Source: an uncultured Ruminococcus sp.
GTDB lineage: Bacteria; Bacillota; Clostridia; Oscillospirales; Ruminococcaceae
Assembly (NCBI GenBank): GCA_937926145.1
Contig: CALANW010000035.1
Location: 1-25,495, forward strand
Reading direction: 5' to 3'
DNA length: 25,495 bases
Shown here: one piece after another, positions 1 to 6,208 of the stretch
Layout: each line of letters begins with the position of its first letter
Numbering within the stretch: the stretch's first letter is position 1
Program-made: the position numbers and the translations under genes
The notes under the pieces: generated by a model
What the model saw: only the letters and a program-made list of their open reading frames with translations
Told to the model about the DNA's origin: nothing
Database searches by the model: none

Positions 1-300
1 CCACGCTTTTTAAAGGGTGGCAGGGGGTCAAGGGGGGCAGAGCCACCTTGTCGCTCTCCGCAGAGAGCGAAACTCCTTAAACTAACAGTCAAAGCTTGCC
101 GCAAAAGCGTAATCACTAACAAATCTAAAAGCGCAATTCACATTTCAAAAAGTAAAACAGAACGTGATAAATCGGTCTGTAAACCTATAAAATGTGAATT
201 GCGCTTATTCTTTATGTTCGGAACAACTATCCTCGGCAAATAAACGTGAGGAGCAGAGCGACGAGCGTTTAGCGCCGACGGGATATGAATGGCGGTTTTT
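1..300 (+). repeat. Family E modular hairpin repeat, copy E1 (5' end cut by window)
   Basis: This non-coding block shares its module order with 4101-4440 (same strand) and 11345-11701 (opposite strand). In order it holds hairpin A at 1-20 (CCACGCTTT / AAAGGGTGG, one G-G mismatch), hairpin B1 at 29-50, hairpin B2 at 51-70 (TCGCTCTC / GAGAGCGA), a linker CTCCTTAAACTAA, module C at 131-204 (long inverted repeat GCGCAATTCACATT / AATGTGAATTGCGC), and hairpin D at 233-278 (TCGGC / GCCGA at its base). Its 5' part lies outside the window. No coding potential is supported; the short reading frame that starts inside module C is not conserved between copies. Confidence 0.85.
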
Positions 301-329
301 CAGTAATAAAATTCTTTTTCGTCAGTCTG

Positions 330-356
330 AGCCGCTCCGATTTGGAGCGGCTTTTT
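330..356 (+). terminator. Intrinsic terminator upstream of tetR
   Basis: A 9-bp perfect stem (AGCCGCTCC / GGAGCGGCT) with a short loop is followed by a T-run at 352-356. It probably ends transcription of a plus-strand gene lying before the window, read through repeat E1, and so isolates the tetR promoter that follows. Confidence 0.7.
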
Positions 357-434
357 GTATAGCATTAGTTTCCACAGTCAAAACTATAATAATATGTTAA
401 AAATGTGATAAAAAGCTGAAATTTTCCTGCGGCA

Positions 435-463
435 TTGACACGGGGCATTGATAATGCTATAAT
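435..463 (+). promoter_or_regulatory. Consensus promoter of tetR-ABC operon with candidate operator
   Basis: TTGACA (435-440) and TATAAT (458-463) are both perfect consensus with a 17-nt spacer, and a TGn extended -10 lies at 455-457. A perfect 5-3-5 palindrome, GCATT-GAT-AATGC (445-457), sits inside the spacer. A palindrome in the spacer of a promoter driving a TetR gene is the usual place for an autoregulatory operator; that role is inferred. Confidence 0.8.
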
Positions 464-505
464 ATTTTCATTGAACACTTGTTAAGTGAAGAAAAGAGGT
501 GCTAT

Positions 506-1129
506 ATGGCTGCTTCAAGAAGCGAAAAAGCTGCCGAAACACGCCGAAAGCTTATCGAAACGGCGAAGAAGTCCTTTTCCGAAAACGGATACAACGGCAC
601 TTCGGTCAGAGATATCAGCAAAAGCATCGGCGTTTCCGAGAGCCTTTTGTATCACTACTTTCCAAACGGAAAGCGTGAACTTCTTTCCGAGGTAATGAAA
701 AAAGAGCTTTCCGACTTCCGCGAAAATGTCCCCGACAGCGATGTTGTCGATATTTTTGACGGTCTGCCTATCGAAGACTCGCTGAAAAGCATTTATACCC
801 GACTTTCGGGTTTCATAAATGAACATATCGACCTTATCCGAATAGTGATACTCGAAAAGGAAGTCCGTGATTTTATCCGAGCGGAGGATATGAACCGATA
901 TCTTGACGGGGTAGAAAATTTCCTGCGTGATTTTCTGCAAAACCGTATGGACAAAGGCGAGATACACGATGTTGACTGCCGCGCCGCCGCTTTGGTGATG
1001 CGCTCGATGCTGCTCAATATGGTGCTTTTCAGTGTTCTCGGAATAAGTTTTCCAAACGAAGTTTCGGAAAATAACTGCAAAGAAGTCTTTTTAAAGATCT
1101 TGAATTTAAGAAAGGAAGATAGCAACTAA
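506..1129 (+). CDS. TetR/AcrR family transcriptional regulator
   Basis: A 207-residue one-component repressor of the TetR family. The N-terminal helix-turn-helix spans about residues 8-55 (TRRKLIETAKKSFSENGY, then a recognition helix near SVRDISKSIGVSESLLYHYF). The rest is the variable helical ligand-binding domain. I chose ATG 506 over an upstream in-frame TTG at 479 because AGAGGT (495-500) is well placed for it. The stop codon overlaps the start of the ABC gene (TAATG), so the two are co-transcribed and translationally coupled. By analogy with similar pairs it probably represses its own operon and releases on binding a toxic substrate of the transporter. The ligand cannot be read from the sequence. 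Confidence 0.93.
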   Translation: MAASRSEKAAETRRKLIETAKKSFSENGYNGTSVRDISKSIGVSESLLYHYFPNGKRELLSEVMKKELSDFRENVPDSDVVDIFDGLPIEDSLKSIYTRLSGFINEHIDLIRIVILEKEVRDFIRAEDMNRYLDGVENFLRDFLQNRMDKGEIHDVDCRAAALVMRSMLLNMVLFSVLGISFPNEVSENNCKEVFLKILNLRKEDSN

Positions 1130-4092
1130 TGCTCCAGTTAAAGAACATTGTAAAACAATACGGCGAGGGCGACAATGCTGTAAAAGCGCTCAACGGCGTA
1201 AGCATTTCATTCCGTGAGAACGAGTTCGTTTCGATACTCGGACATTCGGGCTGTGGCAAAACCACGCTGCTCAACATCATCGGCGGACTTGACCATTATA
1301 CCTCGGGCGACCTTGTTATCAACGGCATTTCCACCAAGGATTACAAGGACAGAGATTGGGACGCTTACCGAAATCACACGATAGGCTTTATTTTCCAAAG
1401 CTACAACCTTATCCCCCACCAAACTGTTCTTGCGAACGTTGAACTTGCACTGACGATATCGGGCGTTTCCAAGTCCGAACGCCGCAGAAGAGCTATTGAG
1501 GCTCTCGAAAAAGTAGGTCTTGGCAATCAGATACACAAAAAGCCGAATCAGATGTCGGGCGGTCAGATGCAGCGTGTTGCAATCGCCCGTGCGCTCATCA
1601 ACAACCCCGATATCCTCCTTGCAGACGAACCGACAGGTGCGCTTGACAGCGAAACTTCCATTCAGGTAATGGAACTTCTCAAAGAGATCGCAAAGGATAA
1701 GCTTGTCATAATGGTTACGCATAACCCCGAGCTTGCCGAAAAATATTCGACACGAATCGTCCGCATCAAGGACGGACTTCTCACCGATGACAGCGATCCG
1801 TTTGAACCCGAGCAGGCAGACGCTCCCGTTGATGCAAAGAAAAAGCGCGTTTCAATGTCATTTCTCACGGCAATATCGCTTTCGCTCAACAACCTGCTCA
1901 CGAAAAAGGGCAGAACCATTCTTACCGCCTTTGCAGGTTCTATCGGCATCATCGGCATTGCCCTTATCCTCTCGCTTTCAACAGGCATCAATGATTATAT
2001 AAACGAGATACAGGAAGCAACTCTTTCCTCCTACCCTATTCAAATTTTTGAGGAAACTGCAGACACCGCCGCGCTTATGAACGCGATGATGCAGAATTCG
2101 CCGAACAAGAGCGACAACGAAGAAGAAACCGAACTTGACAATGTCGTTCACGGAAATACCGCCGTTTACGAAATCTTCAATTCGCTCAATTCCTCCGCAA
2201 AGCAGAAAAACGATATGCCTGCGATAAAGGATTTCCTTGATAATGACGAAACCATTCAGGAAAACGCAAGCTCCGTTTCCTACAGCTATGACATTCAGAT
2301 GCCTATCTTCACCAAAGACCCGTCGGGCAAGATCGTGAAGTCGGACTTCTCCGAAACATTCCAGTCAACAATGGGCGTTGATATGAACGCATCTGCCGCT
2401 TCAAGTGCAATGATGAGTATGTCGCCTATGGGAAACATTGAAATTTGGCAGGAAATGCTCCCCGGCGAAAACGACAGCGACGTAAACGAAATTATCAAGA
2501 ACCAGTACGACCTCGTTTACGGAAGCTGGCCGAAAAATTACAATGATGTCGTTGTTATCCTTTCAAAGCAGAACGAAATACCCGATATCGTAATGTACAC
2601 CCTCGGCTTCAAAGAGCAGGAAAAACTCCCCGAGATCATGAACGCCGCAATGACGGGCGGTATCATCGATGACTACGGCGTTACCGACTGGACTTTTGAC
2701 GAAGTTATGAGCAAGGAATACAAGCTCATTCTCCCCTGCGAATATTATCAGAAGAACGAGAGCGGCGTAGGTTATGTTGACCTCACCAAGACCGACACTG
2801 GACTTGAATTTATCTACAGCGCAGAAGATATCGGCACACCGCTCCATATCTGCGGATTTATCCGTCCTAATGAAGACTCCACAGCCGCTATGCTCACGGG
2901 TTATATCGGCTACACAAAGGCTCTCACCGACTACGTTATCGACACAACAAATTCAAGCGATATCATTGCCGAACAGCAGAACGATGAAAGCACCGATATC
3001 CTTTCGGGCGACCCGTTCAAGACCGACGATTATGTTCCGCTTTCCGATGAAGAAAAGGCAGAAAAAGCTAAGGATTATATCGAAGGTTTGAGCGTTTCCG
3101 ATAAGGCTAACGTCTTCCGCTTCGTTATGTCACAGCCGAGCGAAGACGATATGAACGCCTATGCCGACCAGTTCCTCGCAAATGTCACAAGAGAACAGAT
3201 TGAAGAGCAGATGGCAGGTCAGTACGCCGAAGAAATGGGCGTTGAATCCGCCGACAGCGTTAAGAGCTATATCCAGCAGATGAGCGACGACGAGCTTTTC
3301 TCTTTCGTCCGTGAAAACGTAAAAGAACAGTATGCACAGCAGTACGCCGAGCAGGTCGAGCAGCAATTCTCCGCAATGACTGCCGACCAGATCGCGGCAA
3401 CAATGTCCGTTACTCCGCTCACCGATGCGCAGTACGCCGCAATTTTTGACGAATACACCCCCGAACAGCTCTCTGACAGAACATACGATGATGTAATGGA
3501 TATCATCGGCAAAGCTGATTTTGACGAGCCGTCCACTATCAATATCTACGCAAGGTCATTCGAGGAAAAGGATAAAATATCCGACCGCATAAGCGATTAC
3601 AACGACAACGCCGCAGAGGAAGATCAGATACACTATACAGACTATGTCGCTCTGCTTATGTCCTCGATCACAAATATCATCAGCGGTATTTCGTATGTCC
3701 TCATCGCATTCGTTGCAATTTCGCTCGTCGTTTCCTCAATTATGATAGGCATTATCACATATATCTCCGTGCTTGAAAGAACAAGAGAAATAGGTATCCT
3801 CCGTGCAATAGGCGCATCAAAGCACGATGTTTCGACCGTGTTCAACGCAGAAACATTGCTCGTGGGACTTACCTCAGGACTTATCGGTGTTGCTATCTCG
3901 GCACTTGCGCTTATCCCGATAAATGCTATCATTTTCAAACTTACAAACATTGAGGGACTTAAAGCAGTCCTGCCCGTGCCCGCAGCGATCATACTTGTAG
4001 CAATAAGTATGATACTCACGCTTATCGCAGGCGTTATCCCGTCAAGAGTTGCATCGAAGAAAGACCCTGTTGAGGCACTGCGCACGGAATAA
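1129..4092 (+). CDS. Fused ABC exporter: N-terminal ATPase plus FtsX/MacB-type permease
   Basis: A 987-residue single-chain half-transporter. The ATPase domain (about 1-225) has Walker A GHSGCGKTT (38-46), Q-loop Q90, signature SGGQ (143-146), Walker B LLADEP (163-168) and H-loop H198, so it should be catalytically competent. A basic linker leads to the first membrane segment (about 263-285). A large extracytoplasmic domain of about 550 residues follows, with a Gln/Glu-rich, probably coiled stretch in its second half. The last roughly 147 residues form a three-helix FtsX-like permease domain containing the family motif ERTREIGILRAIGAS. The architecture is that of the MacB/LolCDE/BceAB superfamily, which handles peptides, lipoproteins or antibiotics by mechanotransmission. 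AAAGGAAG (1111-1118) serves the start, which overlaps the tetR stop. The substrate is unknown; peptide or drug efflux is inferred from the TetR partner. Confidence 0.93.
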   Translation: MLQLKNIVKQYGEGDNAVKALNGVSISFRENEFVSILGHSGCGKTTLLNIIGGLDHYTSGDLVINGISTKDYKDRDWDAYRNHTIGFIFQSYNLIPHQTVLANVELALTISGVSKSERRRRAIEALEKVGLGNQIHKKPNQMSGGQMQRVAIARALINNPDILLADEPTGALDSETSIQVMELLKEIAKDKLVIMVTHNPELAEKYSTRIVRIKDGLLTDDSDPFEPEQADAPVDAKKKRVSMSFLTAISLSLNNLLTKKGRTILTAFAGSIGIIGIALILSLSTGINDYINEIQEATLSSYPIQIFEETADTAALMNAMMQNSPNKSDNEEETELDNVVHGNTAVYEIFNSLNSSAKQKNDMPAIKDFLDNDETIQENASSVSYSYDIQMPIFTKDPSGKIVKSDFSETFQSTMGVDMNASAASSAMMSMSPMGNIEIWQEMLPGENDSDVNEIIKNQYDLVYGSWPKNYNDVVVILSKQNEIPDIVMYTLGFKEQEKLPEIMNAAMTGGIIDDYGVTDWTFDEVMSKEYKLILPCEYYQKNESGVGYVDLTKTDTGLEFIYSAEDIGTPLHICGFIRPNEDSTAAMLTGYIGYTKALTDYVIDTTNSSDIIAEQQNDESTDILSGDPFKTDDYVPLSDEEKAEKAKDYIEGLSVSDKANVFRFVMSQPSEDDMNAYADQFLANVTREQIEEQMAGQYAEEMGVESADSVKSYIQQMSDDELFSFVRENVKEQYAQQYAEQVEQQFSAMTADQIAATMSVTPLTDAQYAAIFDEYTPEQLSDRTYDDVMDIIGKADFDEPSTINIYARSFEEKDKISDRISDYNDNAAEEDQIHYTDYVALLMSSITNIISGISYVLIAFVAISLVVSSIMIGIITYISVLERTREIGILRAIGASKHDVSTVFNAETLLVGLTSGLIGVAISALALIPINAIIFKLTNIEGLKAVLPVPAAIILVAISMILTLIAGVIPSRVASKKDPVEALRTE

Positions 4093-4110
4093 TGCGTAAT
4101 GCGTAATTAT
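4090..4110 (+). repeat. TAATGCGTAAT repeat, left arm
   Basis: TAATGCGTAATGCGTAATTA begins on the stop codon of the ABC gene. A near-reverse-complement lies at 4656-4688, so the two form imperfect inverted repeats around the whole 0.6-kb non-coding block. A related string (AATAATTACGCATTGAATTA) sits at the same relative place beside copy E3, directly after the pyrG stop codon. Confidence 0.6.
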
Positions 4111-4440
4111 TTGCATAACTAACATTTGTTTGGCGTTGCGAAGCCAACTAAAGTTTACGTCCACGCTTTTTAAAGGGTGGTGGGTGTCCAGAGGGCAAAG
4201 CCCTTGGTCGCTCTCCGCAGAGAGCGAAACTCCTTAAACTAATAGGTAATGCATTGTTTCAATAGCATAATCACTATCAAATATAAAGGCGCAATTCACA
4301 CGAAAAAGGTTAAACGAACTATGAGAAATCAAGTTTTGTAAACCTAAAAATGTGAATTGCGCCATTCTTTATGTACAAAAAACTATCCTTGAAGCCAAAA
4401 TACACAAATGAAGTGAGTGTATTTTGGCTTCAACGCAGTA
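4101..4440 (+). repeat. Family E modular hairpin repeat, copy E2
   Basis: This is the most complete plus-strand copy. In order: conserved leader GCGAAGCCAACTAAAGTTTA, hairpin A (4161-4180), hairpin B1 (4188-4207, CCAGAGGGC / GCCCTTGG), hairpin B2 (4208-4227, identical to E1), linker CTCCTTAAACTAA, module C (4288-4363), then hairpin D (4389-4433), a perfect 17-bp stem whose sequence is unrelated to the D stems of E1 and E3. It starts within about 10 bases of the ABC stop codon, in the same orientation. Confidence 0.85.
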
Positions 4441-4520
4441 TGAACAGCTATGCTGAATGTGCAGATACGGAATCCGCCCGCTGCAAGCCTTGTATTTTAG
4501 GTATTGTTCTTACTAAAAAT

Positions 4521-4573
4521 AAAAGAACCCTGTTTTCAATGGTTTATATCCAAAGAAAACAGGGTTCTTTTTT
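4521..4573 (+). terminator. Strong hairpin with T-run, likely terminator
   Basis: A perfect 17-bp stem (AAAAGAACCCTGTTTTC / GAAAACAGGGTTCTTTT) with a 17-nt loop is followed by a run of T. A-rich sequence on the other side means it could work in both directions. It lies in the otherwise gene-free block 4093-4769, downstream of repeat E2, and probably ends transcripts that leave the tetR-ABC operon. Confidence 0.65.
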
Positions 4574-4655
4574 AATGTGCATCAAAATATACGAAACGAT
4601 TCTCCCGTCACCATACAAAAATTGCGGCTTTGCCCGTGAATTTTCGGAACAATAT

Positions 4656-4688
4656 AATTACGCATCGCGCATTACGAATTACGCATTA
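4656..4688 (-). repeat. TAATGCGTAAT repeat, right arm
   Basis: AATTACGCAT, GCATTACGAATT and ACGCATTA follow one another here, the reverse complement of the string at 4090-4110. The remainder of 4440-4696 holds only the terminator hairpin and unremarkable sequence. A reading frame through it is not supported because it runs through repeats and both strong hairpins. Confidence 0.55.
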
Positions 4689-4696
4689 AATTACCC

Positions 4697-4725
4697 TTGA
4701 CGAAGCGCTTTTCTTGGTTTATAAT
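4697..4725 (+). promoter_or_regulatory. Promoter of first paralogous membrane protein
   Basis: TTGACG (4697-4702), a 17-nt spacer and TATAAT (4720-4725), placed 44 bases before ATG 4770. The first ten bases, TTGACGAAGC, are identical in the promoter at 7408. Confidence 0.85.
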
Positions 4726-4769
4726 AGGATAAAAGCTTTGAACAATATCGACAGAAAGGCTTGACCGCT

Positions 4770-5318
4770 ATGCGACAGCTTAATTGCTACGATGTAAAGA
4801 TCGAGTACCTTAAATCTCCCTCACAGATCAGCGATGAGGACATTAAAGTTATTGATAAAAAAAGCGGTCACAGCAGAAAACAGCGGTTTCTTATCGTCTG
4901 CTTTATCGTATTTTTATGCGCAACGGTGTATTCGCTTTTTTATGCCCACAAAATGTTCATCTGCTGCTTTATGTTCACCGCTTTTATGCTTGCACTGCTT
5001 ATCCCGTGCATACGGAATTGGAAAATATACGCCTGCCGCGCCGTTGTGACCGAGAAAAAAGAACGGTGGGCAAAGGTCAGCGGTAGAAACGACCCTGCGG
5101 TAATGCCATACTATGCAACAGAAAGCGCTGACCAATCCAAATGCAAAACACACCTTTTTTACAGCTTTAAAAGCTATTATTTCTGCACGGTCAATATCAA
5201 CGGTGAAATTTTTGAGAATGTCTGCTGCTTCGATAAAGACTTTGATAAGACCGAAGTCGGCGATTCGGTCATTATCGGCGTAAATACGGGAGTTCCGATA
5301 GTTTATACTAATTTTTAA
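4770..5318 (+). CDS. Membrane protein of unknown function, paralogue 1 (C-terminus rewritten by repeat M1)
   Basis: A 182-residue protein with a short charged N-terminal region, two adjacent hydrophobic segments (about 40-58 and 61-81), then a soluble domain with motifs AVVTEKKERWAK (91-102), SYYFCTV and NGEIFENVCC (144-153) and EVGDSVIIG (162-170). It aligns without gaps with the next gene from residue 1 to 179. I chose ATG 4770 rather than the upstream TTG at 4761 because it matches the paralogue's start and its spacing from AGAAAGG. The last residues TNF and the stop codon lie inside the terminal inverted repeat of element M1, so the native C-terminus has been replaced. I do not recognise the family; the soluble domain could be a small beta-barrel. 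Confidence 0.85.
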   Translation: MRQLNCYDVKIEYLKSPSQISDEDIKVIDKKSGHSRKQRFLIVCFIVFLCATVYSLFYAHKMFICCFMFTAFMLALLIPCIRNWKIYACRAVVTEKKERWAKVSGRNDPAVMPYYATESADQSKCKTHLFYSFKSYYFCTVNINGEIFENVCCFDKDFDKTEVGDSVIIGVNTGVPIVYTNF

Positions 5319-5399
5319 ACTGAAAGTGTACAAAACAAAAGCTCGCATATATGGCTTTTGCGCCGATTTTTTGTCTACACTTTGATTAAAAATTAGTAT
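5305..5399. repeat. Family M miniature inverted-repeat element, copy M1
   Basis: A 95-bp element bounded by perfect 14-bp inverted repeats, ATACTAATTTTTAA (5305-5318) and TTAAAAATTAGTAT (5386-5399). Homology continues inward (AAAGTGTA / TACACTTT) to an internal stem CAAAAGC / GCTTTTG followed by GCGCCGATTTTTT. Interior and ends match copy M2 at 20206-20318; M3 at 11221-11322 shares the layout with diverged sequence. It carries no gene. The left repeat supplies the stop codon of paralogue 1. Confidence 0.8.
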
Positions 5400-5443
5400 T
5401 ATGCTCTTAACGGAACGATAAATAAACAGAAAGGCTCAGAACG

Positions 5444-6010
5444 ATGAAAAAACTCACTTGCTCCGACGTTGAAAACGAATATCTGAAAAACACCTCGCAG
5501 GTCAATGATGAAGACATAAAAATGATAAACAAGAAAACGCGATGCAAGGAAAGCCTTGCGGAAACTATCGTGCTTATCGCAATTTTCGCCGCAGGCGCGG
5601 TCTATTCGCTTTTATACAGCAGAGAAACACTTCTCGCAAGCTGTATTATCGTGATAATGCTTTTGTGGGTGCTGAAAAAAGATCTGAAAAAGATAAATGT
5701 CACCGCCTGCTATGCTGTTGTGACCGAGAAAAAGGAGCGCTGGGCGAAAGAAAACGCCAAGAAGAAGCCTCATATACTGCCCTACGAAGAAACCGACAGC
5801 GTTGGCTCGTCCAACCGCAAACAGCATTTGTTTTACAATATACGAAGCTACTATTTCTGCACTGTCGATATTAACGGAGAGATTTTTGAGAACGTCTGCT
5901 GTTATGACAATGACTATGATAAGATCGAGGTCGGAGATACAGTCGTAATTGGCGGAAACACAGGCTTGCCGATAGTTTACAAGTGCGCAGCTTCGGGAAA
6001 AGACAGCTGA
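5444..6010 (+). CDS. Membrane protein of unknown function, paralogue 2
   Basis: A 188-residue protein, a gapless paralogue of the preceding gene over 179 residues. It has two hydrophobic segments (about 41-58 and 62-77), then AVVTEKKERWAK (91-102), SYYFCTVDINGEIFENVCC and EVGDTVVIGGNTG. The membrane half has diverged much more than the soluble half, so the soluble domain is under stronger constraint. It keeps a longer C-terminus (KCAASGKDS) that paralogue 1 has lost. AGAAAGG lies 9 nt before the ATG. Transcription could come from the 4697 promoter by reading through M1, or from an unseen local promoter. No function is assigned; topology suggests a two-helix anchor with the soluble domain in the cytoplasm. 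Confidence 0.88.
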   Translation: MKKLTCSDVENEYLKNTSQVNDEDIKMINKKTRCKESLAETIVLIAIFAAGAVYSLLYSRETLLASCIIVIMLLWVLKKDLKKINVTACYAVVTEKKERWAKENAKKKPHILPYEETDSVGSSNRKQHLFYNIRSYYFCTVDINGEIFENVCCYDNDYDKIEVGDTVVIGGNTGLPIVYKCAASGKDS

Positions 6011-6033
6011 ACGGCTTTTCCCAAAAATTTTTT
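5995..6033 (+). terminator. Terminator overlapping the end of paralogue 2
   Basis: Stem GGGAAAAG (5995-6002) pairs with CTTTTCCC (6015-6022). A T-run follows a few bases later (6028-6033). The stem includes the last codons of the gene. Confidence 0.5.
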
Positions 6034-6041
6034 CAAAACAC

Positions 6042-6070
6042 TTGCCAAAACCGTTTCGGCGTGATATAAT
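6042..6070 (+). promoter_or_regulatory. Promoter of fluoride-riboswitch transcript
   Basis: TTGCCA (6042-6047), a 17-nt spacer and TATAAT (6065-6070) with a TGn extension at 6062-6064. The expected start of transcription (about 6077) lies just before the first base of the riboswitch stem. Confidence 0.85.
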
Positions 6071-6077
6071 TACAGAA

Positions 6078-6178
6078 AAGGGAATGAGGTTCTCCCTAAG
6101 CATTTATTTGCTTGAACCGCTTGGATAATAAGCTGATGACTTCTGCGAATTTTACGCAGAAGCTATCGGCTTTTTTTG
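6078..6178 (+). promoter_or_regulatory. Fluoride (crcB-type) riboswitch with terminator expression platform
   Basis: The aptamer starts with GGGAATGAGGTTCTCCC (6080-6096; P1 is GGGA / TCCC) followed by TAAGC, as in the fluoride class. A bulged helix (AGC..TTATT / AATAA..GCT) follows, then GCTGATGACTTCTGC, the conserved 3' segment. The loop GAGGT can pair with ACTTC to form the class pseudoknot. The 3' arm then refolds into a terminator: GCTGAT-GA-CTTCTGCG / CGCAGAAG-CT-ATCGGC followed by seven T (6132-6177). The pseudoknot strand overlaps the terminator's 5' arm, so bound fluoride should block termination, an ON switch. Comparison with the class is from memory of its consensus; no covariance-model search was run. 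Confidence 0.87.
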
Positions 6179-6208
6179 TTGCAAAAAATTTGAAAAGGAG
6201 CTTTTTCT

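Noticed and set aside
194..400. Open frame of 68 codons at the left edge
   Set aside because: It starts inside module C of repeat E1 and crosses a terminator stem; no ribosome site.
1..4440. E repeats as a CRISPR or tandem array
   Set aside because: Copies are kilobases apart, have no regular spacers and no cas gene is near.
4371..4700. Open frame of 109 codons between the ABC gene and paralogue 1
   Set aside because: It runs through repeat E2's hairpin D, the 17-bp terminator hairpin and the TAATGCGTAAT repeat, lacks a ribosome site, and is not kept in other E copies.
5382..5402. A promoter for paralogue 2 formed by the right end of M1 (TTGATT and TATTAT)
   Set aside because: The spacing is only 9 bases, and the alternative -35 (TTGTCT at 5371) is 20 bases away, so neither is convincing.
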